Made by a program: the position numbers and the translations under genes. From assembly GCA_002946415.1 (NCBI GenBank), contig NJPS01000010.1, positions 806,001 to 870,000 of the forward strand: a stretch of 64,000 bases of DNA. Reading direction: 5' to 3'. This document shows positions 11,600 through 23,241 of this stretch, one piece after another. Every line of letters begins with the position of its first letter. Position 1 is the first letter of the stretch. Source of the stretch: Rutstroemia sp. NJR-2017a BVV2. Taxonomy: Eukaryota > Ascomycota > Leotiomycetes > Helotiales > Rutstroemiaceae. Below the pieces are notes generated by a model. It worked only from the letters and a program-made list of their open reading frames with translations. It was not told the origin of the DNA and did not search any database.

Positions 11600-12193
11600 G
11601 TCATTTAAACGCAATTTCCTTGTTTGATTGTTTACTCATTTTTGCACAAACTTGATTCGGGGAGCCGGTCAGATGTTGCGAACCGTACGATTATCTCTCT
11701 CGAGCCTACAGCCCTGAAAAGTTGCAGCTACAGATGGAAAGACGAAAAGGGGATCGGAGACTGATGTGAGAGAATCTACATGCATGGAGACACCTTATGG
11801 GATAAGATAAGATTCATAGTAAAATGTGAGATTTGTAGAAGAGGAGGGTATACGCAAAAACTTTCCAATCCTACAGACAGACCGTTTGATATTCCTACTC
11901 AACCCAATCTGTATCTGTATCGTCCTCAATCTAGACATGGATCATCTCTATATGATATATCCATAATATGCAGTATGTATGTTCGTCCAATAATTTTCTC
12001 TTTAACCCCAAACCCATAATGCATAAGAAGTTCGTAATCTCGTACTCATTCATTCATTGTCCCTTGCTCCCGAAAAATGCAAATCCAAGCTAGTAGCGGT
12101 CTACCGTGCAACCCAAAATATATATGATTCTTCTTTTTCTACCATATCCATATGCATGTAATCTGCCGCTTCCTGCATCGCTGGAATCATCGA
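11600..12193. other. Intergenic stretch before the Hook 3' end
   Basis: AT-rich, no gene or RNA recognised. It serves as the 3' flank of the Hook gene on the minus strand. Confidence 0.6.
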
Positions 12194-15100
12194 TCATCGC
12201 CTGGGTCCCGAGTTCACAAGCTGTCTCTGCTTGCCCAACCAACTCTTTGGCGCATCTTGTCTGCGCTGTAATACAACGTGATTACTTTGGAGTCGACTCG
12301 TAAGATCATACCATGCCGTAGCTATTAAGGCGTTCTCCTTTGTGAGGGCCTTCACCAAATTATCATTTGCAGCCTTCACGCACATCTCAATCAGTCATTC
12401 TGCACATACTTGATTCACACGTTCAAGGGAGAGTTGGAGTGGGATAAAGATGTTGATTGCAACAGAGAACATAACATATATATATCTCGAATATGTGCGT
12501 CGAAGAAATAAATAAATTGATACGATACCTTTTGTGCTTCTGGGTCTTCGGCTAGAACAAGTCGTTGTTGGAGCTCTTGAATCGCTGTTTCCTTCTTTTC
12601 GAGTTGCTAGAGTTATCGTTAGTCACTTTCCGTGTGTTTATCAAATTTATTTGTGATGTAAACTCTGAGTGGTGGTGAAGGAAATCGTGACTGGTGTGCT
12701 TCTGCTACTGGCAAAGAACCAAGCGCTGCGCGCTCTGAATCAAGCTCTGCGTCATGGTCGGTATTTGAAATAGAATGCATTGCGTCTTGAGTTTGTGAAT
12801 GCGACGTATTTGATGACCTTCGTCGATAGAGTCTTTCCCAGATTGACTTCTTCTTTGGTGGGGATGTTTGATGCGTATGAATATCTGTTTTTCGACTTAC
12901 TTGTTTCAAGGACTCAAGTGCCGTATTGGGCTCTGATTCTTCACCCTTGACTTCCGCGCCTTCGGTGGAAGCAGCTGGCTTTTGGGAGACTTCTTTCAGC
13001 TGTGTGGAAAGTTTGTCTTTTTCCCTAATTGCTTTGAAAAGGTGAGATTCTAGGTCAGCGAATTCCTTTTTCAGACGGTCATGCTCGGCCTGAAGAAGTG
13101 TTAAGTCATGCTCATATGAAGAAGTGATCAATTGGTTCGCCGATTTGAGTTCTTCGAGCGCGGCTATATCATCGGCGCCCATTGCAGCCACTATTGTCAT
13201 GTCAGTTAAGTTTCAGGTGCCGCACGGGCATAGCGTGACTCACAATCTGCTCGCACGGCTAACAGGTCTCGTTCAAGACTTGATACTTTCGCGATGAGGT
13301 CGGAGTTCTTCTGCTTCAACATGGTAATTTCTTGATTCGCGGTTTCGAATACCGAGCGGCCGTTAGATGCAGCATCCTCCCTGTGATAATCATTCGTAAG
13401 TAATCTGATTGGGCCAATGTTCATTGATATTTCGACTGCTGGAACTGACCCTTCGCCCGACAATTGACTGAGAACTGATGATAGCTGATCCTGAGTCCTG
13501 GCTTGATCTTCTCGCATCCGCTGAGTCTTCTCAATGTAATCTTGGATGGTCTTCTGCGCATCTTGAAGTTGAACACGAAGCTCAGCATTAGTCTTACCAC
13601 CCGCTTTACTTTTCAGCACCTGGTTCTCTGCTCGTAGTCTTGATATGGTAAGCTCCAAGTTCGACTCCGAGACATCTCCGCGACTCAATTCATCCTCTAA
13701 ACTGAAGCCAGTAGTAGCGGCCAATTTTGGTGATCCGGCCTCTGGTTGTTGTGTGTTAAGCTTCTCTTGAAGATCCTCGATGAACTTCTCGTCGTGTCGT
13801 TGCCTGTCTTGCAGTATTTCCACTTGCTGTATTCGATTCATGAGCTCTTCCTCAATAGCCAATTTACTAGCTCGAAGGTCTATTAAATTGTTTTCCTGCA
13901 CTTGCATTGTTCTGCGGAATTCCTCATGAGTTGCCTGGTATATTTCGTTCTGCTGGTAGACCCTATCATAATCATTTTGGTTTTCTTGTAGAACGTCAAG
14001 CTGTTCTCTCAATCTTGCGTTGTCCTTTTCGATTGTGTTTAGTTGGGCCAGTTTCTTTTGGTAGTGGTCCACCATGTTCGCCTTCTTCGCTAGAGCTTCA
14101 TTTTCCACCCGGAGTATACTTATAGTGTCCTGGCTTTCTTGGCTCTGGGAATTTTTCAGCGATAGTAATTCCTTATTCTGTCGCTCCCTCGTGACTCGAG
14201 CATCGTAAAGCTGCTGCTCTTGACTTTGTATTAACTCGTTAGCCTCTTCAAGCCTTCGTTCGAGGTCTTGCAAGTAGCCTGATTTGCCCTCCTGATTAAC
14301 AGCAGCTTGAAGTAATTCGGTTTGCCGTTGTTGTTCTTCAAAACGTTCTTGTAAATCGTCTCGACTAGCGGATAGATGTTCTAGCCGCGAAATGAGGTCT
14401 GCGTTGCGCTTTTTCACGGCAGCATGTTGTTCTGATAATTCGCCATATTTCGTTTCCCAAGCTAGATCATCCTTCGGCTCTGCTGGATCAGTTGTTGAGC
14501 CTTGTACACTTGCTACATCATCATCAATCTAGGTTTACCTTAGCAGTTATACCATATGGGCTTGGGTGGCAGTTGGGCCTACTGTTTTAATGAGGTTTGC
14601 GATCTCTTCCTGTGCCCTGGGATCCATTTGCTTGGTGATGCGCTCGACAAATCTAATGGTGTCAGGGCCCTTGATAACGACGGACAGGAAAATGGTGAGG
14701 AGCTGAGTTAAGTTAGTCATGGCGGTCGCGGGTGCGAGTGTTGTTTGGACTTCTAGTACCTTCGCCGTCTCAATGGCGTCTGAGTATTGTGCTAAAGCAT
14801 TGAAATCGATTGGGTCGTCAGCCACCAGGGCATTCAGGGAATTATCGCCATGCTCGTGGATATATCTGACAAGAGCCTTGTATACCGCTTCCAGCCTTTG
14901 CTTTGATACGACCCATTTTGTAGAACTTGTCTTCGTGGGGAGGTTTTTGACGGCATAGTCGGGGTCGATGTCCTCTACGATCGATACGGTGTAAGTACTC
15001 GCACACATTGAATCAAGAGTAACACCCCAGAACATCTTTGCATACCTAGCATATAAGACAGCGTAACGCCATCTGCCAAATCCCCTATGGATGCAACTTT

Positions 15101-15244
15101 CTGGGGTAATGGAAAGGTGTTAACCTGGAGGGGTAGGGCATTAGCAGCGAAAGAAAAGCAAGCAGCAAAAACACAGAAATTCCTTACCCAAGACAATAGA
15201 GCTGCCGTCTGGCTCTCGCTGGGACGCTCCAATGTAGTGGGCAT
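12194..15244 (-). CDS. hookA: Hook-family dynein adaptor (HookA/Hok1 type)
   Basis: Coiled-coil cargo adaptor linking early endosomes to dynein-dynactin in hyphae. Order: N-terminal Hook domain (start 15244, MPTTLERPSESQTAALLSW / VNTFPLPQKVASIGDLADG / EDIDPDYAVKNLP, then KGPDTIRFVERITKQMDPRAQ), a very long heptad-rich coiled coil (14500-12900, e.g. LERRLEEANELIQSQEQQ), and a C-terminal cargo-end region with ELQQRLVLAEDPEAQK and ENALIATAWYDLTSRLQ, which is typical of fungal HookA. Introns: 15187 to about 15123; about 15047-14983; a proposed 54-nt intron around 14525-14580 joining IANLIKT to IDDDVAS; about 13240-13196; a 294-nt intron 12607-12900; and one near 12380-12525. The tail ends at the TGA 12194-12196. 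The order of the small exons is inferred from splice consensus. Confidence 0.85.
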
Positions 15245-16415
15245 CGTCCTTAATTGTCAGTACTTTGTACTGCAATTTGCTACGTCCAGCGGTGTGGTGA
15301 GACGTGAAGTGAGGTTCAAAGTCTTATCGTGCAGGTGGTTGCAGCTTGCAGGTGAATTTCCGAATTATACGAAAATAGGCTTAGTGATTTCGAACTTTTG
15401 ATCTTCAGAGGCTGGGAATAGGAAAAGGAAGAACTTTTGGTTTGGAGGATTTCCTAATCTTAGCATGTTGAAGGACTCATCTTTGGTTAATAAGGTGTCG
15501 CAAGTACTTTATGCGATTTCAATCACTCTGTTTCATTGTTAGGAAGGTCGGGTCGTGAAGTTTTGAAACTTTTTTCATTGTTCTTCGGTGCTGTAACCTT
15601 ACGAGGACTCTTTGTTCTTTGTGCTCTGCGCTGATAAGTGATAGGTTTTGCACGGGGCGCAATCGCAGTGCTCCCACTTCTATGAGTCCCGTCCCATCGC
15701 ACTTGCTGAATGGTGGAGGATCCTTTTTCATTGTCATTGGCTCTGTGATTGTGGGGATGCAGTTGGTTCTATTGTTTGTGCGGGCGAGGCGGGCTCGGCG
15801 GGGTGGGCATGCAATCTGGAACTCAAAGAACAATGCCCACGATTCTGAGCCGTTTGCGGCGGTTCCAAGCAAAAGCAAGGCTCTGTATTGGGTAGGCATA
15901 ATGAATGTTCTTTGAGCGCAATGGCGATAGAAAGAACTGCGTGACAGCTAGAAGATATAATAAGATTCTCGTGGAATGTAGATTTTAGCGGACTTGGGGA
16001 ATTGCTTCTGCTAAGGGACAATGCTAATATGCCAGCCAAACAAGGAGGGCAAAGACATAATGCAGATATGCCAACCAAACAGCAGCACAGGAGGGCAAAG
16101 ATACAAGTCTTCTGTATATCACCGCACTAGAATCAAGTCACGAAATCCGAAGAGACGTAAGTACTTGTATTATTGACCAAATTAGTTGTGTCCGTCAATT
16201 ATGTCTATGCGCATCCAACAATTTGATGATGTAGGACGAACTCCAGGGCGATGATCCAATGCCCAAAACCACCGATTACTGACAATCCCATATGTCCATA
16301 ACCAGCCCAATCCAAATCCTATTATGATTACAAGAAAAATGACCCAGGCACTCCAAACCCTATAATGACAGCTCCTCCCAGTCCTGATACCCAGTTCCTA
16401 CCATTGGAGTGTTTG
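15245..16415. other. 1.2-kb intergenic stretch
   Basis: Holds the Hook promoter and the 3' flank of the I9-like gene. The only frame worth noting is the small membrane-type ORF at 15619-15915. The repeated phrase atatgccA(g/a)CCAAaCa(aggagggcaaaga) near 16028-16100 occurs twice, about 40 bp apart, as a small imperfect direct repeat. Confidence 0.5.
15619..15915 (+). CDS. Candidate small single-pass membrane protein
   Basis: 98-codon frame with an ATG at 15619 and a second at 15681. It contains one strongly hydrophobic segment FFIVIGSVIVGMQLVLLFV followed by a basic cluster RARRARRGG, the arrangement of a single membrane span with a cytosolic positive flank. No family recognised. An antisense frame overlaps the same bases (15519-15899), so chance openness is possible. 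Confidence 0.22.
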   Translation: MCSALISDRFCTGRNRSAPTSMSPVPSHLLNGGGSFFIVIGSVIVGMQLVLLFVRARRARRGGHAIWNSKNNAHDSEPFAAVPSKSKALYWVGIMNVL

Positions 16416-16774
16416 CTAAGATTGGCTACCGACGGCGGTGACGACTTGGTCTTCCTCGATGAATGCGTTATAGTCGTTTCCCCATGTTTGGACAGTTTCA
16501 AGGACTTTAACAGGAGCCGTAGCAGCGAAACCTCTGCAAGGTGTTGGTTAGATAACTAAGTGTAAATTGGGGGGCAGCCCAGACGGTTTACTCACTTGAT
16601 CAATTTGTACTCGTGTGTAATGACTCCTCCAGCTGCTCTAATGGCATCCATAGCCTTTTCGATTACAGAATTGGGTGTGTCATCGGGATATGAGACAATA
16701 ACCGCTTTACGAGGAACGGCTGCACTCAGCGCGATTGCGACGAAGAGAAAGATGGAGAAAAGTGTGAACCTCAT
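16416..16774 (-). CDS. Small secreted I9-type protease inhibitor-like protein
   Basis: 98-residue protein from two exons (16774-16596 and 16533-16416). I start at the internal ATG 16774 (MRFTLFSIFLFVAIALSAA), which gives a clean signal peptide. The rest, RKAVIVSYPDDTPNSVIEKA...IRAAGGVITHEYKLIKGFAA then PVKVLETVQTWGNDYNAFIEEDQVV, has the inhibitor I9 / proteinase B inhibitor (Pbi2) layout: beta strand VIVSY, helix, GG-xITHEYxLIKGFAA, then a helix and an EEDQVV strand. I9 domains normally are propeptides of subtilisins; here there is no protease attached. Yeast Pbi2 lacks a signal peptide, so this one probably acts in the secretory pathway or outside the cell. Function is inferred from family only. 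Confidence 0.82.
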
Positions 16775-17603
16775 ATTGATGATGTCTTTTCTTGGCGATG
16801 ATAATAAATCTGTGGACGTATAATTGTATGAAAGTGTGATGGAGAAGAAAGAAGTGAGCAAAAGTAGCTTACGACGAGAAGGATAGGATCAGACGATAAA
16901 GTGGCGTATAGCGACGACCACGGGACGGGAATGGCAATCGCTCAGCCTTGGCACGTGGTAGAACTAGGACTGGGGTTTAGCCGTGCACGCCGTGAACAAT
17001 GAGTTTTTCTATATGCCTGAGGCACTGGATGCCGGCCTAACCTTGACTTAAAGTTGCGTTGTAGAATTAGATAATCCGTCGTCAACTTCGCAGCTCTGCC
17101 ACCTCCGAACTCAATCAACGTCAACTTCAACCACCTCTTACGTCGCACGTCAGCAGCATCGATTTCATCGACCGCACCAACAGCAAATTCATCGCCCGTA
17201 CTGATAATTAGTGAGACAGCTGACAGGTGGGAATCTGGGAAGAGGGATTGAAGGCGCAGGGCAACGAAAACTATCAGGGCGAGTCTAGGCCACTATAGAA
17301 GGGAAAGGATACAAAGAGTTAAAGGCTACCCAAGAAGGAGAAAAAGGCAATTCAGGAGGGATTGAGAGAGATCAAAATACACACACACTTCTAGTTCTTC
17401 TCGAGTTGAAATACTTTTGCATGGTACTAGTTAGCTACTGTTGAAAAGCTTTCTTCTTATTTCATCGAGTGTAGGAGTTTGGTGGGATTGTATGCGACAA
17501 AGACCTTTCACTTTGGCTGTCTTTCATCATCAAGGCCATCATCTTGCAAACTCCCGCATTTCTGCCAGACTCGCATTTATTTGCGGCTTCCCTTTAGCCC
17601 ACC
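16775..17603. promoter_or_regulatory. Divergent promoter region I9-like gene / pcf11
   Basis: About 830 bases without a recognisable gene. A frame at 16942-17148 (-) has no domain. The right half should contain the pcf11 leader. Confidence 0.5.
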
Positions 17604-19949
17604 ATGTCGTTCGGAGTTCCTTCTGATGAGGTTGCGGAGGATTACAAAAAAGCCCTTGAAGATTTGACCATGAATTCAAGATATGAGATCAGCAATCTAA
17701 CCGTTATAGCAAAAGAAAACACAGAACATGCTTTGGCCATCTCGGAGGCTTTGAGAAATCACATAAGACAGGTAGGATATAGATGTTTTCCTTTAGTCGA
17801 ACTAGATATTCCTAGTAATCCGAATTATATTCTACGTCGTGTGCCAATTTTGATCCCATTACTTACGAGTTGATGACAGACATCGCCGCAGAAGAAATTG
17901 CCTGCCTTTTACGTCCTCGATTCCATCGTCAAGAATGTTGGAACGCCATATACCCTTTTCTTCGGTCGCTCATTATATCCGACCTTCATGGAAGCCTACG
18001 CTTTGGTGTCCCATGATGTGCGAAGAAAAATGGATGAGATGCTGAAGACCTGGAAGGAGCCTGTTCCAGGTTCTATAGATACGCGTCCTGTCTTTCCTTC
18101 TGAGGTGACTACTCCCATCGAGAATGCTCTGATCAAGGCCAGAACTGCGGCTGTCCAAGCACATCAAGAGCAAATGAGAAGTCAGCAACAGATTCTGGGC
18201 CGTAGTAGACCTGCCGTTGGTCAGGCACCATATCGCAATACACCAACGCCGCCGAATAACTTACGGCAACATCAATACCCCCCTCCCGGGCACCCGGGGT
18301 ATCAGCAGTATCCGAGTCCGGTTAATGGACAACCATATGGTGTCCCACCAAACGGGCAGATGCAGCATGCGCTTCCACAGGTACTGGACTCCTTCATTTA
18401 CGCTCCCATCAATACTAATTCACAGCAGCGACCCACGCCCACTCAACAATACCCTCCAGAGCCAAATTCATCAGCATCTTGGCAGCAACCGCAGCTTCCG
18501 GGCTACCAGTCTCCAGAAGCTAGCATAGACTCATTAAACAATGATATTTCGAACCTCATCACCTCTTCCAAGGCAGAATTTGCCCAAAATCCTTACAATA
18601 GTAGTATACAGACAAGGCTCAAGGCTTTGCTTGACTTACAAACCATCTTGCAAACCCAAACACTTCCGCCTGATCAAATAGCAATGATAAGAGACCAAGT
18701 AACACAGCTCTCCGAAGCTTCTCAGCCACCAGCGCCGAGGATTCAATCCCCACGTCCAGCACCTGTAGCGACACCTGTACCCCCGCCACAGCAGCAGCCA
18801 ACCCTAAGCTCTTTACTAGGGCCTGGTGGTCTGGCTGCACTCTTGGCCAGACAATCTGCTACTCCTCAACTGTCAACGCCTCCTCCTCAGCCTCCCGTTG
18901 CAGTACAACCCCCTCGGTTACAACCTGCTCACAGCTATTACCAACCAGCACCACCTACACCTGTATCAGCACCTGTACCTCCACCAGTGGCAGATCCAAA
19001 CTCTTTATTAGAGAGATTACGGGCTGCGGGTATGCTACCTGCAGTTCCAGCCTCCAACACACCAATTCAGCCGCCGCCACCACCACCGCCTAGTGCAATG
19101 CCAGTAAACATATCCGGCTTTCCACCAACCCTTCCATTTGTCAACACACCTCCCACTGGAAGAGCTCCACTAGCAGAAATTCCCAACGATGTCGTCCTCA
19201 AGCCCGCATCTCTTAAAATGTAAGAAAACATCAACATAATCTCTTTTATCCCGCTGACAACTATAGGTTCCGCCCGCATCTCATATCTAATCTATACGAA
19301 AAACTCGGTGCACCTTGTACTCAGTGTGGGCGACGCTTCCAAGCCGACGAAGAAGGTCGGAAGAAGAAAGTAGCTCACTTGGATTGGCATTTCCGAGTCA
19401 ATCAGCGCATGGTTGAAGCAGAGAAACGAGGTCAACACCGAAGTTGGTATGTTGACGAACTAGTAAGACATTCATTCCACTCCCCCCTCGCATACTCAAC
19501 CTAACAATATCCCTAGGACTGGATCAAATCCCGTGAATCGGAAGACGATAAAACCAAAGACGCAGGTGACCCTTCTCAGGGCGCGGTCGGCGCAGCAGCC
19601 GCTGCGGATAATAAGCCTAAGCTTCAATATCTACCGGTGCCAGATGACCCAGCGCTGTCTAGTAGCGTGTGTCCCATATGCCAGGAGAAATTCGAGATGA
19701 AGTGGCTGGACGATGCGCAGGAGTTTGTCTGGATGGATGCCAAGATGGCGGGCGATCGTATCTATCATGCTAGTTGCTATGCGGAGGCGACGAAGGATAG
19801 AGGGACGCCTGAGCCGACAGTTTTGGGGAAAAGGAAGGCCGAGGTGAGTTTAATTCTGGACTGATACTTCTCGCGGGGGTAACTGATGATATGCTTAGGA
19901 TCAGGAACATGTTTTACGAACGAAGATTAAGACGGAGCCGCAATGGTAG
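17604..19949 (+). CDS. pcf11: mRNA cleavage and polyadenylation factor Pcf11
   Basis: Subunit of cleavage factor IA that binds the phosphorylated RNA polymerase II C-terminal domain and couples 3'-end processing to termination. The CID is at the N-terminus: MSFGVPSDEVAEDYKKALED, then across an intron (donor after IRQ near 17771, acceptor near 17879) TSPQKKLPAFYVLDSIVKNV and GTPYTLFFGRSLY. A long Gln/Pro-rich linker follows (about 18200-19140). After an intron near 19219-19266 comes FRPHLISNLYEKLGAPCTQC with the first zinc finger (CTQCGRRF...HLDWHFRVN), then a second intron, DWIKSRE, and the second finger CPICQEKFEMKW...HASC. The last exon gives DQEHVLRTKIKTEPQW to the TAG at 19947. Full family architecture. 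Confidence 0.92.
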
Positions 19950-20670
19950 GGTGGATGAAATAGTTTCGCTGGCTGCCTGCTTACTGATGTATATTTCTTC
20001 CTCTTCATTATTCAGTGGAAGGATTGATGGTGGCGGATGGAGGTATGGATGGTTTGGGTTTTATTATCTTACGACATGTTTCAAGGGCGGAAAGCAAACT
20101 GGCATAGCATAGCATGATATGGTATCAGATGCGTTGAGAAAAGTTTCAATAATAGAAGTGCTATTCGTGGCGGTCAATTCTATCTCTCTTGCCGGAAAGG
20201 GGAAAAGAAGAAAACAACAGTATTTACATGCTTGCATAGTTTAAATAATACATGCATGCTATTCTAGCTGACATTTGTATGTTCACTTGGTGATTGAGTT
20301 TATCTTGTTCTATATGTGCTGGGTGTGCTTTTGTGTTTGTGGTAGACTTCAAGATTGGTGCTGTGGCTTTCATGTATATGGTCGGGACTTGGGGGTAAAT
20401 GAGGTCGCATCTCGGTGAGAATGGAATTCATGTTGAAATTGATTGGACTATCCGTTAAGCTACTTGAGATCATTAATTATCCATTGTAGGGACGCTGTGA
20501 TGTCAATTTAATCATGTTACTGAATAATAATTTACATATCTACACACTTCTCCCTTTCTCTACTTTGAACGATCTACATTCGAAGTATTACTTCTCTCTA
20601 CCCTATCTTCTACTTTATCCCTCTCTTCATCACCACTCATCATTACCACCCCAATCTCCATCTCCACCCC
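19950..20670. other. Intergenic stretch between pcf11 and the convergent hypothetical gene
   Basis: About 720 bases, AT-rich, with pyrimidine-rich tracts near 20540-20660. No gene or RNA recognised. Confidence 0.6.
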
Positions 20671-21252
20671 TCACGAAAGTATCCTCCCGCACTCTACTGC
20701 CTCATCCATATCCAATTCCCACCCAACCTCCCCCAACGCCCCCTTAATAACCTCGGCCATTCGGAGCAGTAGTCTCCCATACTCCTCGATATCTTTTCTC
20801 AAAACGACCGTTTCCTCGTCTTCTATGATTTGCTCGCCCTCTTCTCCTTGAATATCTTCTTCATAGGTAAAGTTATCGCTGGCCAGGTGTTTGGAGCGTT
20901 TTGAGGATGGTAGTATAGATAGTTGATTCCGTTCTTTTTCAACTATTCGTATGCGCTTCGGGTGGGAATAGGAGGAGTTGATGGAGGAGCTGGTACTGCA
21001 GTTTGAGGAGATGGAAGAATAGGAGCGTTTTAGGGAGCGGGAGGAATGGATTGGTGTGGGTGTTTGAGGTGAAGATTGTGGTGGGGATTCTGGTGAAGAT
21101 GTATAGGGATATGAGTGTGGATAGAACTGCGTGTGGAAGTAGGGCGAGGGAGATTCTGATGAGATGGACGAGTTGAAGAATGACGAGGGGTGGATAGCGG
21201 TGGTGGGGATTGAGTTGAAAGGCATGAGAAGGTTAAGCTTTGAAGTTGTCAT
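20671..21252 (-). CDS. Hypothetical Ser/Pro-rich protein with acidic C-terminal helix
   Basis: 193 codons, ATG at 21252 (MTTSKLNLLMPFNSIPTTAI), no introns needed. The first half is Ser/Pro/Thr/Tyr low-complexity (SSPESPPQSSPQTPTPIHSS), followed by a basic patch SHPKRIRIVEKERNQ and KRSKHLASDN. The last ~55 residues are acidic and probably helical (EEDIQGEEGEQIIEDEETVV, then LRKDIEEYGRLLLRMAEVIK). The low-complexity and basic/acidic segmentation could fit a nuclear protein, but I recognise no family. Long uninterrupted frame and clean segmentation favour a real gene. Confidence 0.5.
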   Translation of the reverse strand: MTTSKLNLLMPFNSIPTTAIHPSSFFNSSISSESPSPYFHTQFYPHSYPYTSSPESPPQSSPQTPTPIHSSRSLKRSYSSISSNCSTSSSINSSYSHPKRIRIVEKERNQLSILPSSKRSKHLASDNFTYEEDIQGEEGEQIIEDEETVVLRKDIEEYGRLLLRMAEVIKGALGEVGWELDMDEAVECGRILS

Positions 21253-22338
21253 TTTGAGAGGTTCAGATGGTGGTATGAATATTGATTTAAGATCGAAGAA
21301 GCAGAGGTCAGGATTCTTTCAACAGCAAGCAAGCGGTTGATGGGAAGGAGCCTGATATGCGAAAGACGCCCTTGTAACACTAAAAGAATGGAATAGAAGT
21401 TGTGGTTTGAGGTATGACAGCAATCTCATCTCCCTTTTCTGAACTGGACACCGTTTGAAACAAGCAAATGAGTATCTTCCATGGCGAGAAATGACAAGAA
21501 TTAAGTATTGGGACATCTTCCTCAATTGGTCAAGTCAGAAGGCAACATCAATCTTCCTGACAACCATGGTCTTTGACACAACCTATCTAGGCATCACGAA
21601 AAGAAGTTCAACAGCTTGTGGGGTTTGGGCCAATTGGATTATTTCATAAGGCAACAACAGAAGGTCTCCCGGTACGTTGTATCCTGCGGCAACAGGGCCT
21701 GAAGACGTAAAATACTTGATTTGATGTATCGAGCCTCACTAGAGAGGGGTTGTGGGGTTGACATTGGCGCCACAGCTTGGACTCCAAGGCAGGTTGTAGT
21801 ACGAAGTAAAATTACCACACCTTATATCCTTGCAGCGGATCACTCGCCTCTGGGTGCGGTGTTGGTCTACTCTCACATTTCCATATTTGGTGTCGCATCG
21901 GGTTAGGAAAGGGACAGGAAGGATGCAAATCGTATTCTTCTTACTGCATTAGGACAGAGGAGAAAAAGGAGAGGGGACATGTCGATAAGATAAACTAGAT
22001 GTGGATCTGGCTATCTGGGTCCACTTGATGATTGATGATTGATGATTGATGATGATGTGAGCAAACTTAAGATGTGCAACAGCAGAACTGGATATTTTAG
22101 GGTCGCAGGAGCTGCGTGAATTAAATGGGGGAAACTGCAACGACATCTTCAACAACCTCAGATAATACATGCGAATTATTTGTGACTCAGAATCTTCAAA
22201 TCCCAATAAATGACGGATCAGAAAGAAATCAACGACATTAATGCTATTAGTATTGGAAGAATTACTGATACAGTAGGAAAACCACTACAAACCAAACCAC
22301 CAGAATTTCAAAAATCCACCTGAAGTAAAACATTACGA
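21253..22338. other. Intergenic stretch with a TGAT microsatellite
   Basis: About 1.1 kb with no supported gene. A (TGATTGA)n-type simple repeat, tgattgatgattgatgatt, occupies about 22027-22056. Short frames at 21319-21649 and 21949-22206 lack domains. Confidence 0.6.
22027..22056. repeat. TGATTGA simple repeat
   Basis: Heptamer/tetramer microsatellite (gatgattgatgattgatgat). Confidence 0.85.
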
Positions 22339-23241
22339 TTATAAGTCGCTCGTCTTCAGCCAGTCTCCGAAACTTTGAAGACCCGGATGCTCTTTGCGCA
22401 GACCTTCAATGTCTGCTGCATACCCTCTCTTCTCAAACCATTGAAACATCAATCCAACATCTTTGATTGCCCAGAGGAGCGCAGATCCAACGAACCCAAA
22501 CGTTCTCGGGATGTCCTTTCCCAGTCTCGATTGGAAAATCTCATTAGCCTCTCCGAACGTCAATTCATCGCCTGCGATGCTGATTGCACGGCTCTTGTAT
22601 TCCTGCGGGTGAAGGAACGCTTGAGCAGCGAAATATCCAATATCTGCTGTTGCGACGAGTTGGAGCTTGGTTGTGGGAGACAGCGCAGCGCACCAAGCAG
22701 TGGGGAAGATCTTGCCTCCAATTCCTGCCGTAAAGTTCTCCATAAATGCGACCGGTCGGAGGATCGTCCAGCTCATGTTTGACCCCTCACATTTCTCCTT
22801 TAAGTAATCCTCAACCTTCGCCTTGCTTATGAAATGTGGTACGTCCGTAGGATCATTATCAGAGTCCTTGCCATGACGATCTACCGACGTGAATACGAAG
22901 TGTTCGACTTTATGTTTGAGAGCTTGGTCAATCAAATCCATTCCCTGTTGCTCTTCACTAGTTCCTCCGCCACCAAGGTGAAGGTTGGGCATGGTGACAC
23001 AGAAGACACCCGTGATTGGCGTGTCAACTGCTGCGAAGACTGCTGCGAAATCACTGTTGTCGCCCTTGATGAGTTTAATCTTGTCTGATTTTTGCTGTAG
23101 CTTTTGAGCAGCTGGAGATTCCGGCGTCCGAGTGAGAGCAGCTATAGTGATGTCTTTTGCGCTTGGAGAGGCAAGAAGCGCATCGATTGCAGCTCCGCCT
23201 TGTTTTCCGGTCGCGCCTGTGACGAGGATTGTTTTTGACAT
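22339..23241 (-). CDS. NmrA-like NAD(P)-binding protein
   Basis: 300-residue intronless protein of the atypical SDR, NmrA-like family. N-terminal Rossmann motif TILVTGATGKQGGAA (GxxGxxG), HFVFTSVDRH and TILRPVAFMENF at the position of the family core, and a C-terminal EIFQSRLGKDIPRT region. Family members include negative regulators of nitrogen metabolite control and unrelated redox sensors; the catalytic Tyr-Lys of classic SDRs is not clearly present (a SKAKVEDYL segment is where YxxxK would be), so sensor or non-enzymatic function is plausible. Start ATG 23241. Complete. Confidence 0.85.
   Translation of the reverse strand: MSKTILVTGATGKQGGAAIDALLASPSAKDITIAALTRTPESPAAQKLQQKSDKIKLIKGDNSDFAAVFAAVDTPITGVFCVTMPNLHLGGGGTSEEQQGMDLIDQALKHKVEHFVFTSVDRHGKDSDNDPTDVPHFISKAKVEDYLKEKCEGSNMSWTILRPVAFMENFTAGIGGKIFPTAWCAALSPTTKLQLVATADIGYFAAQAFLHPQEYKSRAISIAGDELTFGEANEIFQSRLGKDIPRTFGFVGSALLWAIKDVGLMFQWFEKRGYAADIEGLRKEHPGLQSFGDWLKTSDL

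Noticed and set aside
12619..12900. Continuation of the Hook frame as a long C-terminal exon
   Set aside because: Canonical gtaagt / CTAAC / tag signals delimit an intron and the spliced product gives the family-typical QLEKKE...LAEDPEAQK tail; kept only as a possible retained intron.
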